From assembly GCA_902386205.1 (NCBI GenBank), contig CABMIH010000088.1:16418-80417 (forward strand): a stretch of 64,000 bases of DNA, read 5' to 3'. A program made the position numbers and the translations under genes. Within the stretch, counting starts at the first letter, position 1. Each line of letters opens with the position of its first letter. This document shows, one piece after another, positions 8,271 to 17,029 of this stretch. This DNA comes from an uncultured archaeon. GTDB lineage: Archaea > Halobacteriota > Methanosarcinia > Methanosarcinales > Methanoperedenaceae. The notes under the pieces are model-generated. The model was not told the DNA's origin, searched no databases, and was given only the letters and a program-made list of their open reading frames with translations.

Positions 8271-9626
8271 ATGAAACCGATATATAAGAAGCAATTTATA
8301 TTTATTTTTCTTGGATTAATTGCACTTGTATTTCCTTTCTTAGATACGCTTTTCCTGGTGCTGGTGTTTCTTGCCGGGACACTGTTTTTTAAAAAAGTAT
8401 CCCCGGGATCGCCTGTTTTTAAAATGCTTGCCCGCGAATCCGATATCAAAACAGGGAAACTCACAGGCCTGGTACAGCTTTTTTGTATAATGACGATCCT
8501 GTTATTAATAAGTTTTATAATCCCCGATAAATTCCCCATATTCATAATCGGTGGGGCTTATGCTATTACAACATTTGGCGACGGTGTTGCCGACATTATA
8601 AATATTCATGACAGGGAAAAAACCCAGAACAACACAAAGATATATTCGGCAAGATCAAGCATTGCCTTTTTGATTTCCGGCTGTATATTTGCCTTCATTG
8701 TCGGGGCCCTGATAGTGGCTTGGAAAGGACCTGTCATATATCCTAACCCGTATGGTATCCTCTTTTTCCTCGCTGCGCTTGGGGCCATTACCGGGGCACT
8801 TCTTGAATCTGTGACCAGGGATGAAGATAATATCGTTATCCCTTTTGGTTCGGCGATGACCATGTGGCTTTTCTATATCTTCAGGTTCACCTATAAAATG
8901 GAGAATCTTATCATCGTACTTGTTTTCGCATTTGTTCTCGGATACCTTGCATACAGGGCACGCATTGCGGATATCTCTGCAATGCTGAGCGCGACATTGA
9001 TGGGGGTCGTTATTATTATATCCAGTGATAGATCCTGGTTTTTCATCCTTCTTGCTTTCTTTTTCCTGGGAAGCCTTTTCACCCGTTATAAATACAGTTA
9101 TAAAAAAGCACATGGATTAGCCGAGAAAAAAGGCGGGGCGCGCGGATACAAGAATGTTTTCAGCAACTCACTGGCCGCACTTTCCCTGGCAGTTGCATAC
9201 AGGATATTTTATCCTTCCTACGACCTGCTTTCGCTGACCATGTATCTTGGTTCTGTCGCCACGGCATGCGGCGACACGCTGGCAAGCGAGATAGGACAGA
9301 CCTATAAAGGAGAGCCGCGGATGATCACGACATTCAGGAAAGCGCCGCCGGGCACAGACGGGGCGGTATCCGGCCTTGGCCTGGGCGCTGCGCTTTTTGG
9401 CGCATTGGCGATCGCGCTCCTTGCAATGTTAATACCTGGGATAAATATAGACTACAGGATCGCAGCGATCGTCGTGGCAGGAGGATTTATCGGGACGAAC
9501 ATCGATAGTGTGCTTGGCGCGACGCTCCAGCAGAAAGGTTACCTGACGAACAACGGCGTCAATCTTTTCGCAACCATTTCAGGAGCGATCATTTCGGGAA
9601 TAATTTATTTAGGGCTCGTAGTATAG
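8271..9626 (+). CDS. Membrane protein: N-terminal polyprenol kinase-like domain fused to DUF92
   Basis: A 451-residue protein with roughly 12 hydrophobic helices. The first ~210 residues resemble the dolichol/phytol kinase-CDP-archaeol synthase superfamily (FGDGVADI at ~104, then a loop near SARSSIAF). The second half is DUF92 (TMEM19/VTE6-like), with the conserved HGLAEKKGGARGYKNVFSN, ACGDTLASEIG and TTFRKAPPGTDGAVS segments. DUF92 relatives act as isoprenoid phosphate kinases. Together with the divergent cis-prenyltransferase-like gene this suggests lipid-carrier phosphorylation, but the exact reaction is an inference. The last 15 bases overlap the 5' end of a tRNA-Arg gene. Confidence 0.8.
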   Translation: MKPIYKKQFIFIFLGLIALVFPFLDTLFLVLVFLAGTLFFKKVSPGSPVFKMLARESDIKTGKLTGLVQLFCIMTILLLISFIIPDKFPIFIIGGAYAITTFGDGVADIINIHDREKTQNNTKIYSARSSIAFLISGCIFAFIVGALIVAWKGPVIYPNPYGILFFLAALGAITGALLESVTRDEDNIVIPFGSAMTMWLFYIFRFTYKMENLIIVLVFAFVLGYLAYRARIADISAMLSATLMGVVIIISSDRSWFFILLAFFFLGSLFTRYKYSYKKAHGLAEKKGGARGYKNVFSNSLAALSLAVAYRIFYPSYDLLSLTMYLGSVATACGDTLASEIGQTYKGEPRMITTFRKAPPGTDGAVSGLGLGAALFGALAIALLAMLIPGINIDYRIAAIVVAGGFIGTNIDSVLGATLQQKGYLTNNGVNLFATISGAIISGIIYLGLVV

Positions 9627-9685
9627 TCCGGATAGTACATGGGCCTCCGGAGCCTATGACCCGGGTTCGAATCCCGGCGAGACCG
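9612..9685 (+). tRNA. tRNA-Arg (anticodon CCG)
   Basis: A full cloverleaf can be drawn by eye. The acceptor is GGGCTCG (9612-9618) with CGAGACC (9678-9684), with one G-A mismatch at the third pair. The D stem GTAT/GTAC encloses a loop containing GG. The anticodon stem TGGGC/GCCTA holds loop CTCCGGA, anticodon CCG at 9647-9649. The T arm is CCGGG-TTCGAAT-CCCGG (9661-9677). The discriminator is G9685 and no CCA is encoded. The 5' end lies inside the last codons of the DUF92 gene. No intron is seen. Confidence 0.85.
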
Positions 9686-9956
9686 TTGCGATTTTAAAAA
9701 ACCGAAGAAAAATGGTATCGATACGCGCGAATTTGAGACGTTTCTCAGAGTTCAAAAAAAATCTATCTGTTGTTACGTGGAGAAGCGATTGATGAGAGGG
9801 TGGGGAATGATGCTATTTGTGACAATTATTATGATTGTAATCATTTAAATTCTGTTAAAATGATAATTATATATGTTAAGCAGTTGTTATAGATATAGTT
9901 CTATTTGAGGATAGGGGAAAAACGTTCAAGATAAACTTGAGATAGGGGTGATATGA

Positions 9957-10541
9957 ATGAGAAATAAAATAGTGATGATAGTGGCATTGTTCGCTGTGAT
10001 GGCGGCGATGACGGGAATAGCAATTGCAGCATGTCCAGGAACTGGAGCAGTTAATCCTCCAGCGGGTATCGCAAGTGTTTCTTCAGGTTTCAGTGGAGAC
10101 ACTGAAACTTATACCATCGCCACAAATAATGTTGGTGTGGATATAAAGGGTTTATGCGTAATTACAGGAGATGGAATACCAGGCGCAGATATAACAGGGG
10201 AAGGACTATATGATAGTTGGGGATTCGATCATCCTGATAGCCAAGCATACTTTTCGTTTGAGGGTAGTGGAGTTAATTTATTGAATGCTAACGGCCAAAC
10301 ACAACCTGTGGGAAAAGCTACTTTTACTTCAGGTATACCAGATACTGGTAGAACTTATGTACTTCATGTTTCTGATACCACGGGTAGATATTGCCCTGGG
10401 GGAACAACAAATGACCCAGAAACTTGTTTCTATTACCCCGGAGGCAAAGTAATTCCAGAATTCCCCACAGTCGCCCTGCCCATAGCAGCAGTGATCGGAC
10501 TAGTATTTTTCTTCCAGCACAAGAAGAAAAAAGAAGAGTAA
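9957..10541 (+). CDS. Secreted PEF-CTERM surface protein
   Basis: A 194-residue exported protein of unknown function. A signal peptide covers residues 1-25 (hydrophobic core ending AIAIAA before CPGTG). The C-terminus has the archaeal sorting tripartite signal: PEF motif (IPEFPTVALP), a hydrophobic helix and a basic tail (HKKKKEE), the PEF-CTERM type processed by an archaeosortase. The mature domain is small, with several Gly/Thr-rich strands and Cys residues near both ends. The preceding 270 bases hold no gene. They contain a TATA-like ttatatat (9867-9874) and a ribosome site aggggtgat just before the ATG; an overlapping upstream ATG at 9953 reads only four codons. Confidence 0.82.
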   Translation: MRNKIVMIVALFAVMAAMTGIAIAACPGTGAVNPPAGIASVSSGFSGDTETYTIATNNVGVDIKGLCVITGDGIPGADITGEGLYDSWGFDHPDSQAYFSFEGSGVNLLNANGQTQPVGKATFTSGIPDTGRTYVLHVSDTTGRYCPGGTTNDPETCFYYPGGKVIPEFPTVALPIAAVIGLVFFFQHKKKKEE

Positions 10542-10704
10542 TTTGAAAGAAGTCTAAAATCTCTCATACTCTTTTTCTTTTTTCATAAAAGTATAGATTG
10601 ACTGTGATTATATCATTACAAAACTCAAGATTTCCGGGGAGGCACTAAAATGAAATGGATTGCCGAAGGAAAATATAGAAGCGATGAGTATCTGAGGTGA
10701 TTTT

Positions 10705-11391
10705 ATGAAACTTCAAAATAAGAGCGTGATTGTAACCGGAAGTGGAAGGGGCATCGGAGAATATATTGCAAAGAAGTTGGCGAGGGAAGGGGGAAATATA
10801 GTGCTAACAGGAAGAACAACAAAAGATATAGAAAAAGTAAGTAAAGATATAAATGATGCAGGGGGAAGGGCGATTTTTATCAGGGGGGATGTAACGAGAG
10901 AAGAAGATGTGAAAACAGTCATTCATGAAACTATCGAAGAATTCGGGAAAGTTGATGTGCTTGTAAATAATGCGGGGATAGGGTTAAAAAAATACATATG
11001 GGAAACTGGTGTCAAAGAATTTGATGAAGTAATGGATGTTAATGCAAAAGGAGTTTTCCTGTATATGAAGCATATTATTCCTGAAATGGATTTGAATGGT
11101 GGCTTGATAATAAATATTTCCTCAGGCGCAGGAAAGGAAGGAATCCCCATGTTGAGCGCATACTGTGCATCAAAATTTGCAGTGATCGGCCTTACCGAAT
11201 CTGCTGCAGCCGAAGTTAAAAATGTCAAAATAGTTGCATTATGCCCGGGAAGTGTTGATACAGGGATGTTCAGGCAGCTGTTCCCGGATGAAAAGGCAGA
11301 CCTCAAACCGGATGATGTCGCTGAAAAGGTGGCAGATATCTGCATCCATCCGGGAAAATATCGTCAGGGCCAATCTATTGAAATTTACTGA
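10705..11391 (+). CDS. Short-chain dehydrogenase/reductase
   Basis: A 228-residue NAD(P)-dependent oxidoreductase of the classical SDR family. It has the dinucleotide motif TGSGRGIG (residues 11-18), NNAGIG, the catalytic Ser in NISSGAG and the Tyr-x-x-x-Lys in YCASK, followed by PGSVDTG. The substrate is not identifiable, though the sequence is similar in style to 3-oxoacyl-ACP reductase-like SDRs. A 16-codon ORF (10650-10700) with its own ggggagg ribosome site sits directly upstream and ends in the gaggtga that serves the SDR start. It could be a leader peptide or noise. Confidence 0.92.
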   Translation: MKLQNKSVIVTGSGRGIGEYIAKKLAREGGNIVLTGRTTKDIEKVSKDINDAGGRAIFIRGDVTREEDVKTVIHETIEEFGKVDVLVNNAGIGLKKYIWETGVKEFDEVMDVNAKGVFLYMKHIIPEMDLNGGLIINISSGAGKEGIPMLSAYCASKFAVIGLTESAAAEVKNVKIVALCPGSVDTGMFRQLFPDEKADLKPDDVAEKVADICIHPGKYRQGQSIEIY

Positions 11392-11437
11392 TGAAAAAAT
11401 TTGAACCTGGAAACCAGGGAATTGTACTAAATGCCGA

Positions 11438-11593
11438 TCACATCTTCTCAAACATATCTTTCGGTGCCCCGCAAACAGGGCAGACCCAATCATCAGGAAG
11501 TTCTTCAAAAGCAGTTCCCGGTTTAGCCCTGGGCGGGTCCCCCATTTCAGGATCGTATATATAGCCGCAGATAGTGCATCGGTATTTTGTCAT
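11438..11593 (-). CDS. Rubredoxin
   Basis: A 51-residue one-iron electron carrier. It has the two metal-binding knuckles CTICGY near the start and [11 protein letters not shown] near the end, separated by the aromatic-containing [27 protein letters not shown] linker of the family. The ATG at 11593 is chosen because it gives the standard MTKYRC start and follows ggtgagg. A longer frame begins ten codons earlier but adds nothing conserved. It probably feeds a reductase or oxygen-detoxification enzyme encoded elsewhere. Confidence 0.95.
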   Translation of the reverse strand: MTKYRCTICGYIYDPEMGDPPRAKPGTAFEELPDDWVCPVCGAPKDMFEKM

Positions 11594-11673
11594 TTCCTCA
11601 CCACATGAATAAACTATCCGCATTGATAAAACTTTTGCTCACCTTTTACCACAATTTAGGTTACAACCCTATT

Positions 11674-13659
11674 TTAACCTGACTTAAAAACCAGTGAAGA
11701 TACACCTGAAATGCTGTCTTTTGTCCCTATCATGACAACAATATCCTGCGCTTCTAACGTGATATCTCCCGCAGGATTTGTTATGGTCTGCCTGCCGCGC
11801 TGGATAGCAAGTACCGTAACACCGAATTTTCTCCTGAAAGCGATCTCAGCAAGGGACTTGCCTGCCAGGGGCGAAGCGACCTCGATCCTTATGGTCTCGA
11901 TCTCAGTATCGGGCAAATGCTGTTTCAATTCCGGGAAAACCTCATACTTTTGCTGTATGTTCCTGAACATCTCATAACCATCCTTCCTGACCTCGCCAAT
12001 GTGTTTTTCAATTTCATTGACCGGAATGAAATACCGATGCAGTACCCTTGAGATTATTTCGATCGAGGTTTCAAACTCCTCAGGTATCACATCATTTGCG
12101 CCAAGTGAATATAACGGATTGATTTCACTCGTATAACGTGTCCTGGCAATGATGAAAACCGAAGGATTAAAACGCCTTGTGAGTTCCACGATCCTGCGTG
12201 TTGCAGATGCATCGGAAATGGCGATCACCACGCAGCGTGCGGTCCCGATATTGACATTACCCAGCACCGCTTCTTTTGCGGCGTCGCCGTAAAATATGGG
12301 AACGCTTCTTCTTTTCTCGACCCTCACTGTCTCGGGATTCATTTCCAGCACTACAAACGGGATTTTCGATGCTGACAGGACCCTTGAAACATTCCTGCCG
12401 TTTAAGCCAAAACCCACGACAATTACATGATTTTTTAATTCCGCCTTCTCCATGGTATTTTCGGGCAGGCGCCCGAATTTCAGTACGCTGGATACCGGAA
12501 GCCGTTCAACAAGTTCGGAAAACCTCCCGCTCCCCTGTATCATAAAAGGGGTGAACACCATTGTTATGATCGATGATGCAAGAAACACCTGGTATTCCTG
12601 TGCCGAGATCAGTCCTGTATTAATTCCTTCCCTGGACAGAACGAAAGAGAACTCGCCGATCTGGGAAAGCGCTACACCCACAAGAACGCCTACCCTGAGC
12701 GGATAACCAAAAACCAAAGGAACAAGCGTTCCTGCCGCAAACTTGATCACAAGGATCGCAAGCACGGACAGCACTACAATAAGGGGATTGCCAATTACGG
12801 AACTTACATCAAGCAGCATGCCTATCGATACAAAAAAAAGTATGCTGAAGATATCCTTTAGAGGCAGTATCTCACTGAAAGCCTGGTTGCCGTACTCTGA
12901 TTCGGAAATTATAAGACCGGCAAGAAAAGCGCCGAGGGCAAGTGATAATCCAACAAGTGACGTAAGCCACGCTGTCCCAAAACATATCAAAACGATGCTT
13001 ATCAGGAACAACTCGCGGTTATGGGTCTGGACAATGCGGTAAAGAATGCCCGGAACGACAAAACGTGATATAATGATAATTATACCTACAAATGTCAGCG
13101 CCCGGGAAACATTAAATATAACATCAAAAGCAGACACATCCGATTTCCCGCCAAGCATAGGCATAAGCAGGACTATGACAACAACGCTCAGGTCCTGGAA
13201 TATCAATATAGCGGCAGCCAGGCGCCCCTGCGGTGAATCGATCTCGCCCCGGTCAGATAGTACCTTGAGCACTATGGCTGTGCTGCTCATCGCCACCAGG
13301 AAACCCACAAATAATCCCTGCCTGAGAGGGGCGCCAAACGACAGGGCTATCACCAGCACCGCGATCGTGGTCAAAAAAACCTGGAGAAATCCCCCCAGGA
13401 ACACTGCCCGGTTTATCCTGATTATCTGGGCAAGTGAAAACTCAACCCCGATCAAAAACAATAGCAGGATAACACCGATCTCGGCAAGGCCCTCTATTAA
13501 CCCCGCATCTTTTACGATACCCAGCATCGAAGGGCCAAGCATTACGCCGGCAATAAGATAGCCCACTATAGACGCAATGCGAAGATGATGGAACAAAAAA
13601 GTAATAATCACAGCAACGCCAAAAACAATTACGAAATCCCTCAGAAAAACAAGATCCAT
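11674..13659 (-). CDS. CPA2 cation:proton antiporter with RCK domains (KefB-like)
   Basis: A 661-residue protein. About twelve membrane helices form a sodium/proton-exchanger domain (residues ~1-380, with AAAILIFQDLSVV and GAFLAGLIISES typical of CPA2). They are followed by a TrkA-N nucleotide-binding domain (VIVVGFGLNGRNVSRVL) and a C-terminal TrkA-C domain. It probably exports K+ or Na+ in exchange for protons under ligand control. The start is set at ATG 13659: a minus-strand TATA (ctataaata, 13693-13701) would put transcription start near 13672, downstream of the more distal ATG at 13692. It is divergent from a K+ channel-like gene. Confidence 0.9.
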   Translation of the reverse strand: MDLVFLRDFVIVFGVAVIITFLFHHLRIASIVGYLIAGVMLGPSMLGIVKDAGLIEGLAEIGVILLLFLIGVEFSLAQIIRINRAVFLGGFLQVFLTTIAVLVIALSFGAPLRQGLFVGFLVAMSSTAIVLKVLSDRGEIDSPQGRLAAAILIFQDLSVVVIVLLMPMLGGKSDVSAFDVIFNVSRALTFVGIIIIISRFVVPGILYRIVQTHNRELFLISIVLICFGTAWLTSLVGLSLALGAFLAGLIISESEYGNQAFSEILPLKDIFSILFFVSIGMLLDVSSVIGNPLIVVLSVLAILVIKFAAGTLVPLVFGYPLRVGVLVGVALSQIGEFSFVLSREGINTGLISAQEYQVFLASSIITMVFTPFMIQGSGRFSELVERLPVSSVLKFGRLPENTMEKAELKNHVIVVGFGLNGRNVSRVLSASKIPFVVLEMNPETVRVEKRRSVPIFYGDAAKEAVLGNVNIGTARCVVIAISDASATRRIVELTRRFNPSVFIIARTRYTSEINPLYSLGANDVIPEEFETSIEIISRVLHRYFIPVNEIEKHIGEVRKDGYEMFRNIQQKYEVFPELKQHLPDTEIETIRIEVASPLAGKSLAEIAFRRKFGVTVLAIQRGRQTITNPAGDITLEAQDIVVMIGTKDSISGVSSLVFKSG

Positions 13660-13744
13660 CATATTACAAACAGCACTAATATAGTACTGCAACTATAAAT
13701 AATTCCCGCAATATTATTAACTCATTAATACAATAATTAACCGG

Positions 13745-14749
13745 ATGTTCAGGCTTCGAATAAACAAATCAATCATAGCCTATGTTTCTATCGCAGTATT
13801 TCTCGTTATATTACACAGCCTGGTCTTCCTGTACCTGATGAGAACATATGAGAACAAGAATTGGGGCATTATAACTGCGGTTTACTGGGTAATTGTGACC
13901 ATGACCACGACAGGTTTCGGCGAGATCTATTTCACATCAGCCATCGGGCAATTGTTCACCATCGCCGTGATCATTTCAGGCGTGATAATGATATTCGCTC
14001 TTCTTTTCCCCCTTGTGGTCACGCCCTGGCTTGAAGAGAGTATACGGAAGGCATTGCCATCAAAAGTCCCGGCAGACCTGAAAAACCATATCATAATCTG
14101 CGGATATAACCAGCTTGTAGAAACACTCATTGCGGAACTGGAAGAGTATAAAATCCCTTTCATGGTCATCGATGAAAATGAAAAAAACATCAACCAGTTG
14201 ATTTCCAGGAAAATACTATGCGTTCACGGTGATGCAACAGATGAAAATGTTTTACTGAATTCAAATATATCCTCTGCAAAAATGCTCATAGCAAACCAGA
14301 GTGATGAAAAAAACGCCAGTATCATACTCACGGCAAAAGAGCTGAACAAGATCGAATTAATAGCCCTGGTTGAGGGCATAGCCAGGGCGGGATACTTAAA
14401 ATATGCGGGCGCTGACCGCGTGATTTCACCAAAAACATTGTTCGGGACGTATATAGGCCGAAAAGCCATAGATCCCCTTACAGACCATCTTGCCGGAGCT
14501 ACCAGGTTCTTTGAGGATCTAAGCATAGTTGAGTTTCCCATTTATCCACGCAGTCCTCTTATCGGGAAAAAATTGAACGATACGAGAATCAGGCAGCAAA
14601 CGGGAGCAAATATCGTGGGCCTGTGGAGCGGGGGTAGGTTATTAATGAATCCGCAGCCCGATAGTTTAATAAAAGAAAGCTCTATACTTCTGGCAGTCGG
14701 CACTGAAAAACAGCTTGAATCATTAAAAAGGTTAACACGGGGAATATGA
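13745..14749 (+). CDS. Two-helix potassium channel with RCK domain (MthK-like)
   Basis: A 334-residue protein with two membrane helices (about residues 10-31 and 69-93) around a pore loop. The selectivity-filter segment TTTGFGE lies at 55-60. A cytoplasmic TrkA-N/RCK domain follows (HIIICGYNQLVETLIAEL and the acidic VIDENE), then a TrkA-C domain. This is the layout of the calcium-gated archaeal K+ channel MthK, but with GFG in place of GYG. The stop overlaps the start of the next RCK gene (ATGA), so the two are translated together. Confidence 0.9.
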   Translation: MFRLRINKSIIAYVSIAVFLVILHSLVFLYLMRTYENKNWGIITAVYWVIVTMTTTGFGEIYFTSAIGQLFTIAVIISGVIMIFALLFPLVVTPWLEESIRKALPSKVPADLKNHIIICGYNQLVETLIAELEEYKIPFMVIDENEKNINQLISRKILCVHGDATDENVLLNSNISSAKMLIANQSDEKNASIILTAKELNKIELIALVEGIARAGYLKYAGADRVISPKTLFGTYIGRKAIDPLTDHLAGATRFFEDLSIVEFPIYPRSPLIGKKLNDTRIRQQTGANIVGLWSGGRLLMNPQPDSLIKESSILLAVGTEKQLESLKRLTRGI

Positions 14750-15396
14750 AAAAACATTTTATTCTGGTAGGATACGGGGATGTAGGAAAAAGCATAGCCG
14801 ATGTGCTTGAAAAAGCCCATGTGGATTTTGTGGTCATTGACAGGAATGAGTCCAAGTTGAAGGATAAAGGTTTCACTTACGTTGCCGGGGACGCAACTGA
14901 TGAAGAAGTCCTCAGGCGGGCAGGCATCCAGAACGCCTCAACAATAATTATTGTCCTGAATAATGACGACGATATTATTTTTACTTCGCTTATCGTAAAG
15001 AACTTGAATTCCCGCTCAATAATCATCGCACGTGCAAATGCCACGAGGTCGATTGACAAGATATACAAGGCCGGGGCTGATTACGTGGCATCTCTATCTA
15101 TCGTTGCAGCGCAGATGCTTGCCCATATAGCTATCGGGCGTAAGGAAGAAACCATAATGATGCTTGAGGGATTGGAACTCAGCCGCTACACAGTGACCGC
15201 AGGTTCGCCCGTGATAGGGACAACCATAGCAGAGGCAAAGATACGTTCCAGGATAGGATGCACGATAATAGGTATTGAAGAGAACGGGAAGACCACCACG
15301 GATATCGATCCCTCGATTGTGTTAAAAGAAGGAATGACACTTGCCATTATCGGGAACTGCGAGCAGATCGAGAAATTCAAGGAAGAATTTGTTTGA
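14746..15396 (+). CDS. RCK/TrkA-type regulatory protein
   Basis: A 216-residue soluble protein with an N-terminal TrkA-N Rossmann domain (FILVGYGDVGKSIADVL, VIDRNESK, VAGDATDEE) and a C-terminal TrkA-C domain. Such proteins gate K+ channels or transporters on binding nucleotides. The four-base overlap with the channel gene, which already has its own RCK domain, suggests a mixed or heteromeric gating ring. No separate TrkH/KtrB subunit is encoded here. Confidence 0.9.
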   Translation: MKKHFILVGYGDVGKSIADVLEKAHVDFVVIDRNESKLKDKGFTYVAGDATDEEVLRRAGIQNASTIIIVLNNDDDIIFTSLIVKNLNSRSIIIARANATRSIDKIYKAGADYVASLSIVAAQMLAHIAIGRKEETIMMLEGLELSRYTVTAGSPVIGTTIAEAKIRSRIGCTIIGIEENGKTTTDIDPSIVLKEGMTLAIIGNCEQIEKFKEEFV

Positions 15397-15399
15397 TGT

Positions 15400-16029
15400 T
15401 CATTTAAACCCGTATTCCCTTTTAGCGCGCATCAGGTCCCCGATCCTTGTAGAAGTCAAAAGCTCAAAGACGATAAGTAACAGGAATAAAATTCCAAGGT
15501 TCGCTGCCGCCCCTGCCGCGCCTTTGCTTATGGCGATAAGAGCCGGGATAAGTGGCGCTGCAACAGTTCCGATAACGCCTGACATATGCATGAGAGCCCG
15601 GCTTCTGGCAGGGGCTTTCAGGTACGTGAAATAATTTATCCGCAGCGTTGGCTCGATCCTGGCGGGGCCGTTCAGGTAATAATGCGTGAACTTTATGCCA
15701 AGGAGACTCCCGATAATGTAATGTGAAAGGGGGTGCAGCGTGGTCATCAGTACCAGTGCTGCGATGTAGAGCATCCAGTCCGCGCCTCCCTGGAAAGCAA
15801 GAGCTATGGCAGCAACAGTTACAATTAACTCCATCATGTTCCCGCCAAATACGCTGAAACTGAAAGAAACCTTCTCCCTGAACTTTTTCTGGCTGATCTT
15901 CTCTATAAGATCCAGCATCTCCTCATCGCCGACCTTATCTTTTTTCACGATGTTGATAATAGCCTGGAACGCTTTTCCGTCGTATTTATTTTCAATCAGC
16001 TTCAACTTCTCTTTTAATTCTTCTTGCAT
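15400..16029 (-). CDS. Membrane protein, M50 metalloprotease-like with altered motif
   Basis: A 209-residue protein. The N-terminal ~60 residues are charged and probably helical, followed by four or five hydrophobic helices. The segment LHPLSHYIIG at the end of one helix sits where site-2-protease-like M50 enzymes have HExxH, but Glu is replaced by Pro. A later GVIGT..APLIPA segment could correspond to the second metal-site helix. It is likely inactive or another kind of membrane protein. The start at 16029 is chosen because gaggtag precedes it. The longer frame from 16122 would run into the biotin ligase gene. Confidence 0.6.
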   Translation of the reverse strand: MQEELKEKLKLIENKYDGKAFQAIINIVKKDKVGDEEMLDLIEKISQKKFREKVSFSFSVFGGNMMELIVTVAAIALAFQGGADWMLYIAALVLMTTLHPLSHYIIGSLLGIKFTHYYLNGPARIEPTLRINYFTYLKAPARSRALMHMSGVIGTVAAPLIPALIAISKGAAGAAANLGILFLLLIVFELLTSTRIGDLMRAKREYGFK

Positions 16030-16054
16030 ACACACTACCTCGTGACTGTTCTTT

Positions 16055-17029
16055 TTAAGGTCTTCGCAGGTGCTCGCAGTTCCCCGCGACGATTTTTTCA
16101 AGCTTCCCTTCGCCTGTCTCAAGTATCAGCGCTCCTTCGCTGTCCACGCCGACGGCTTCCCCGTAAATGGTTGCGGCATGGGTCGTTATCTTGACCCATT
16201 CCCCTATGGTAGCAGACATGTTCCTCCATTCTTCAAGTATGGACGGAAAATCATCTTTCTGGAATAAGAGATAAAGCTCCTCGAATTCGAGAAGTAACCT
16301 CTGGACGAATCCGATACGATCTATCTCACGCCCCAGTTCCTTCTTCAGGGATGTGGAGCCATCGCGGATTTCATTGGGAAAAGATTCGGTATCCACATTT
16401 GCATCTATCCCGATGCCAACTATGCAATAATCAATAAGGTCGATTTCAGCCCCTACCTCGGTAAGAATACCGCAAACCTTTTTCCCGTTGATAAGTACAT
16501 CATTGGGCCATTTTATTTTTGCCTGGATACCATAACTGCTTATTGTTTTTGCAACTGAGACTCCGGCAAGGAGCGTGATCCTGGAAGCATGTAAAGGCTG
16601 TATCCTGGGTTTAATTATTATAGAAAGCCATATTCCTCCCTCAGGCGATATCCATTTCCGCCCGAGGCGTCCGCGCCCGCCTGTCTGGGACTCGGCTATT
16701 ACGACAGTCCCCTCATCGGCCTGGCCTGCTATCTCTCTTGCTATTATGTTGGTGCTTTCGGTCTCTTCAAAATATTCAATGTCTTTCCCGATAATTTTTG
16801 TCTTGAGGCCGGCCCTGATCTCACCGGGAGCAAGCTTTCCTGACGAGCCCACAAGCGAATACCCAAGATGTGTGGAAGATTCTATCCTGTATCCTTCATC
16901 CCGCAGTGCCTGGATATGTTTCCAGACAGCCGCCCTTGAAACTGAAAGCTCATGGGCAAGTTTTTCACCCGAAACCTGCTCTCCCTTGCCTATTAAAAGT
17001 TTTTCAAGTATCTTTTCCCTGATCTTCAT
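16055..17029 (-). CDS. birA: Biotin--protein ligase with N-terminal HTH
   Basis: Attaches biotin to the carrier lysine of the adjacent pyruvate carboxylase B subunit. The 324-residue protein has a winged-helix domain (residues ~1-65, [20 protein letters not shown]), the catalytic biotinyl-AMP domain with [16 protein letters not shown] and GIGIDANV motifs, and a small C-terminal SH3-like domain. The HTH makes it potentially a biotin-responsive repressor as well. It overlaps the end of pycA by four bases, consistent with one pycB-pycA-birA operon. Confidence 0.95.
   Translation of the reverse strand: MKIREKILEKLLIGKGEQVSGEKLAHELSVSRAAVWKHIQALRDEGYRIESSTHLGYSLVGSSGKLAPGEIRAGLKTKIIGKDIEYFEETESTNIIAREIAGQADEGTVVIAESQTGGRGRLGRKWISPEGGIWLSIIIKPRIQPLHASRITLLAGVSVAKTISSYGIQAKIKWPNDVLINGKKVCGILTEVGAEIDLIDYCIVGIGIDANVDTESFPNEIRDGSTSLKKELGREIDRIGFVQRLLLEFEELYLLFQKDDFPSILEEWRNMSATIGEWVKITTHAATIYGEAVGVDSEGALILETGEGKLEKIVAGNCEHLRRP

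Noticed and set aside
10650..10700. 16-codon ORF with ribosome site before the SDR gene
   Set aside because: Could be a leader peptide, but too short and lacking a regulatory codon pattern to list as a gene.
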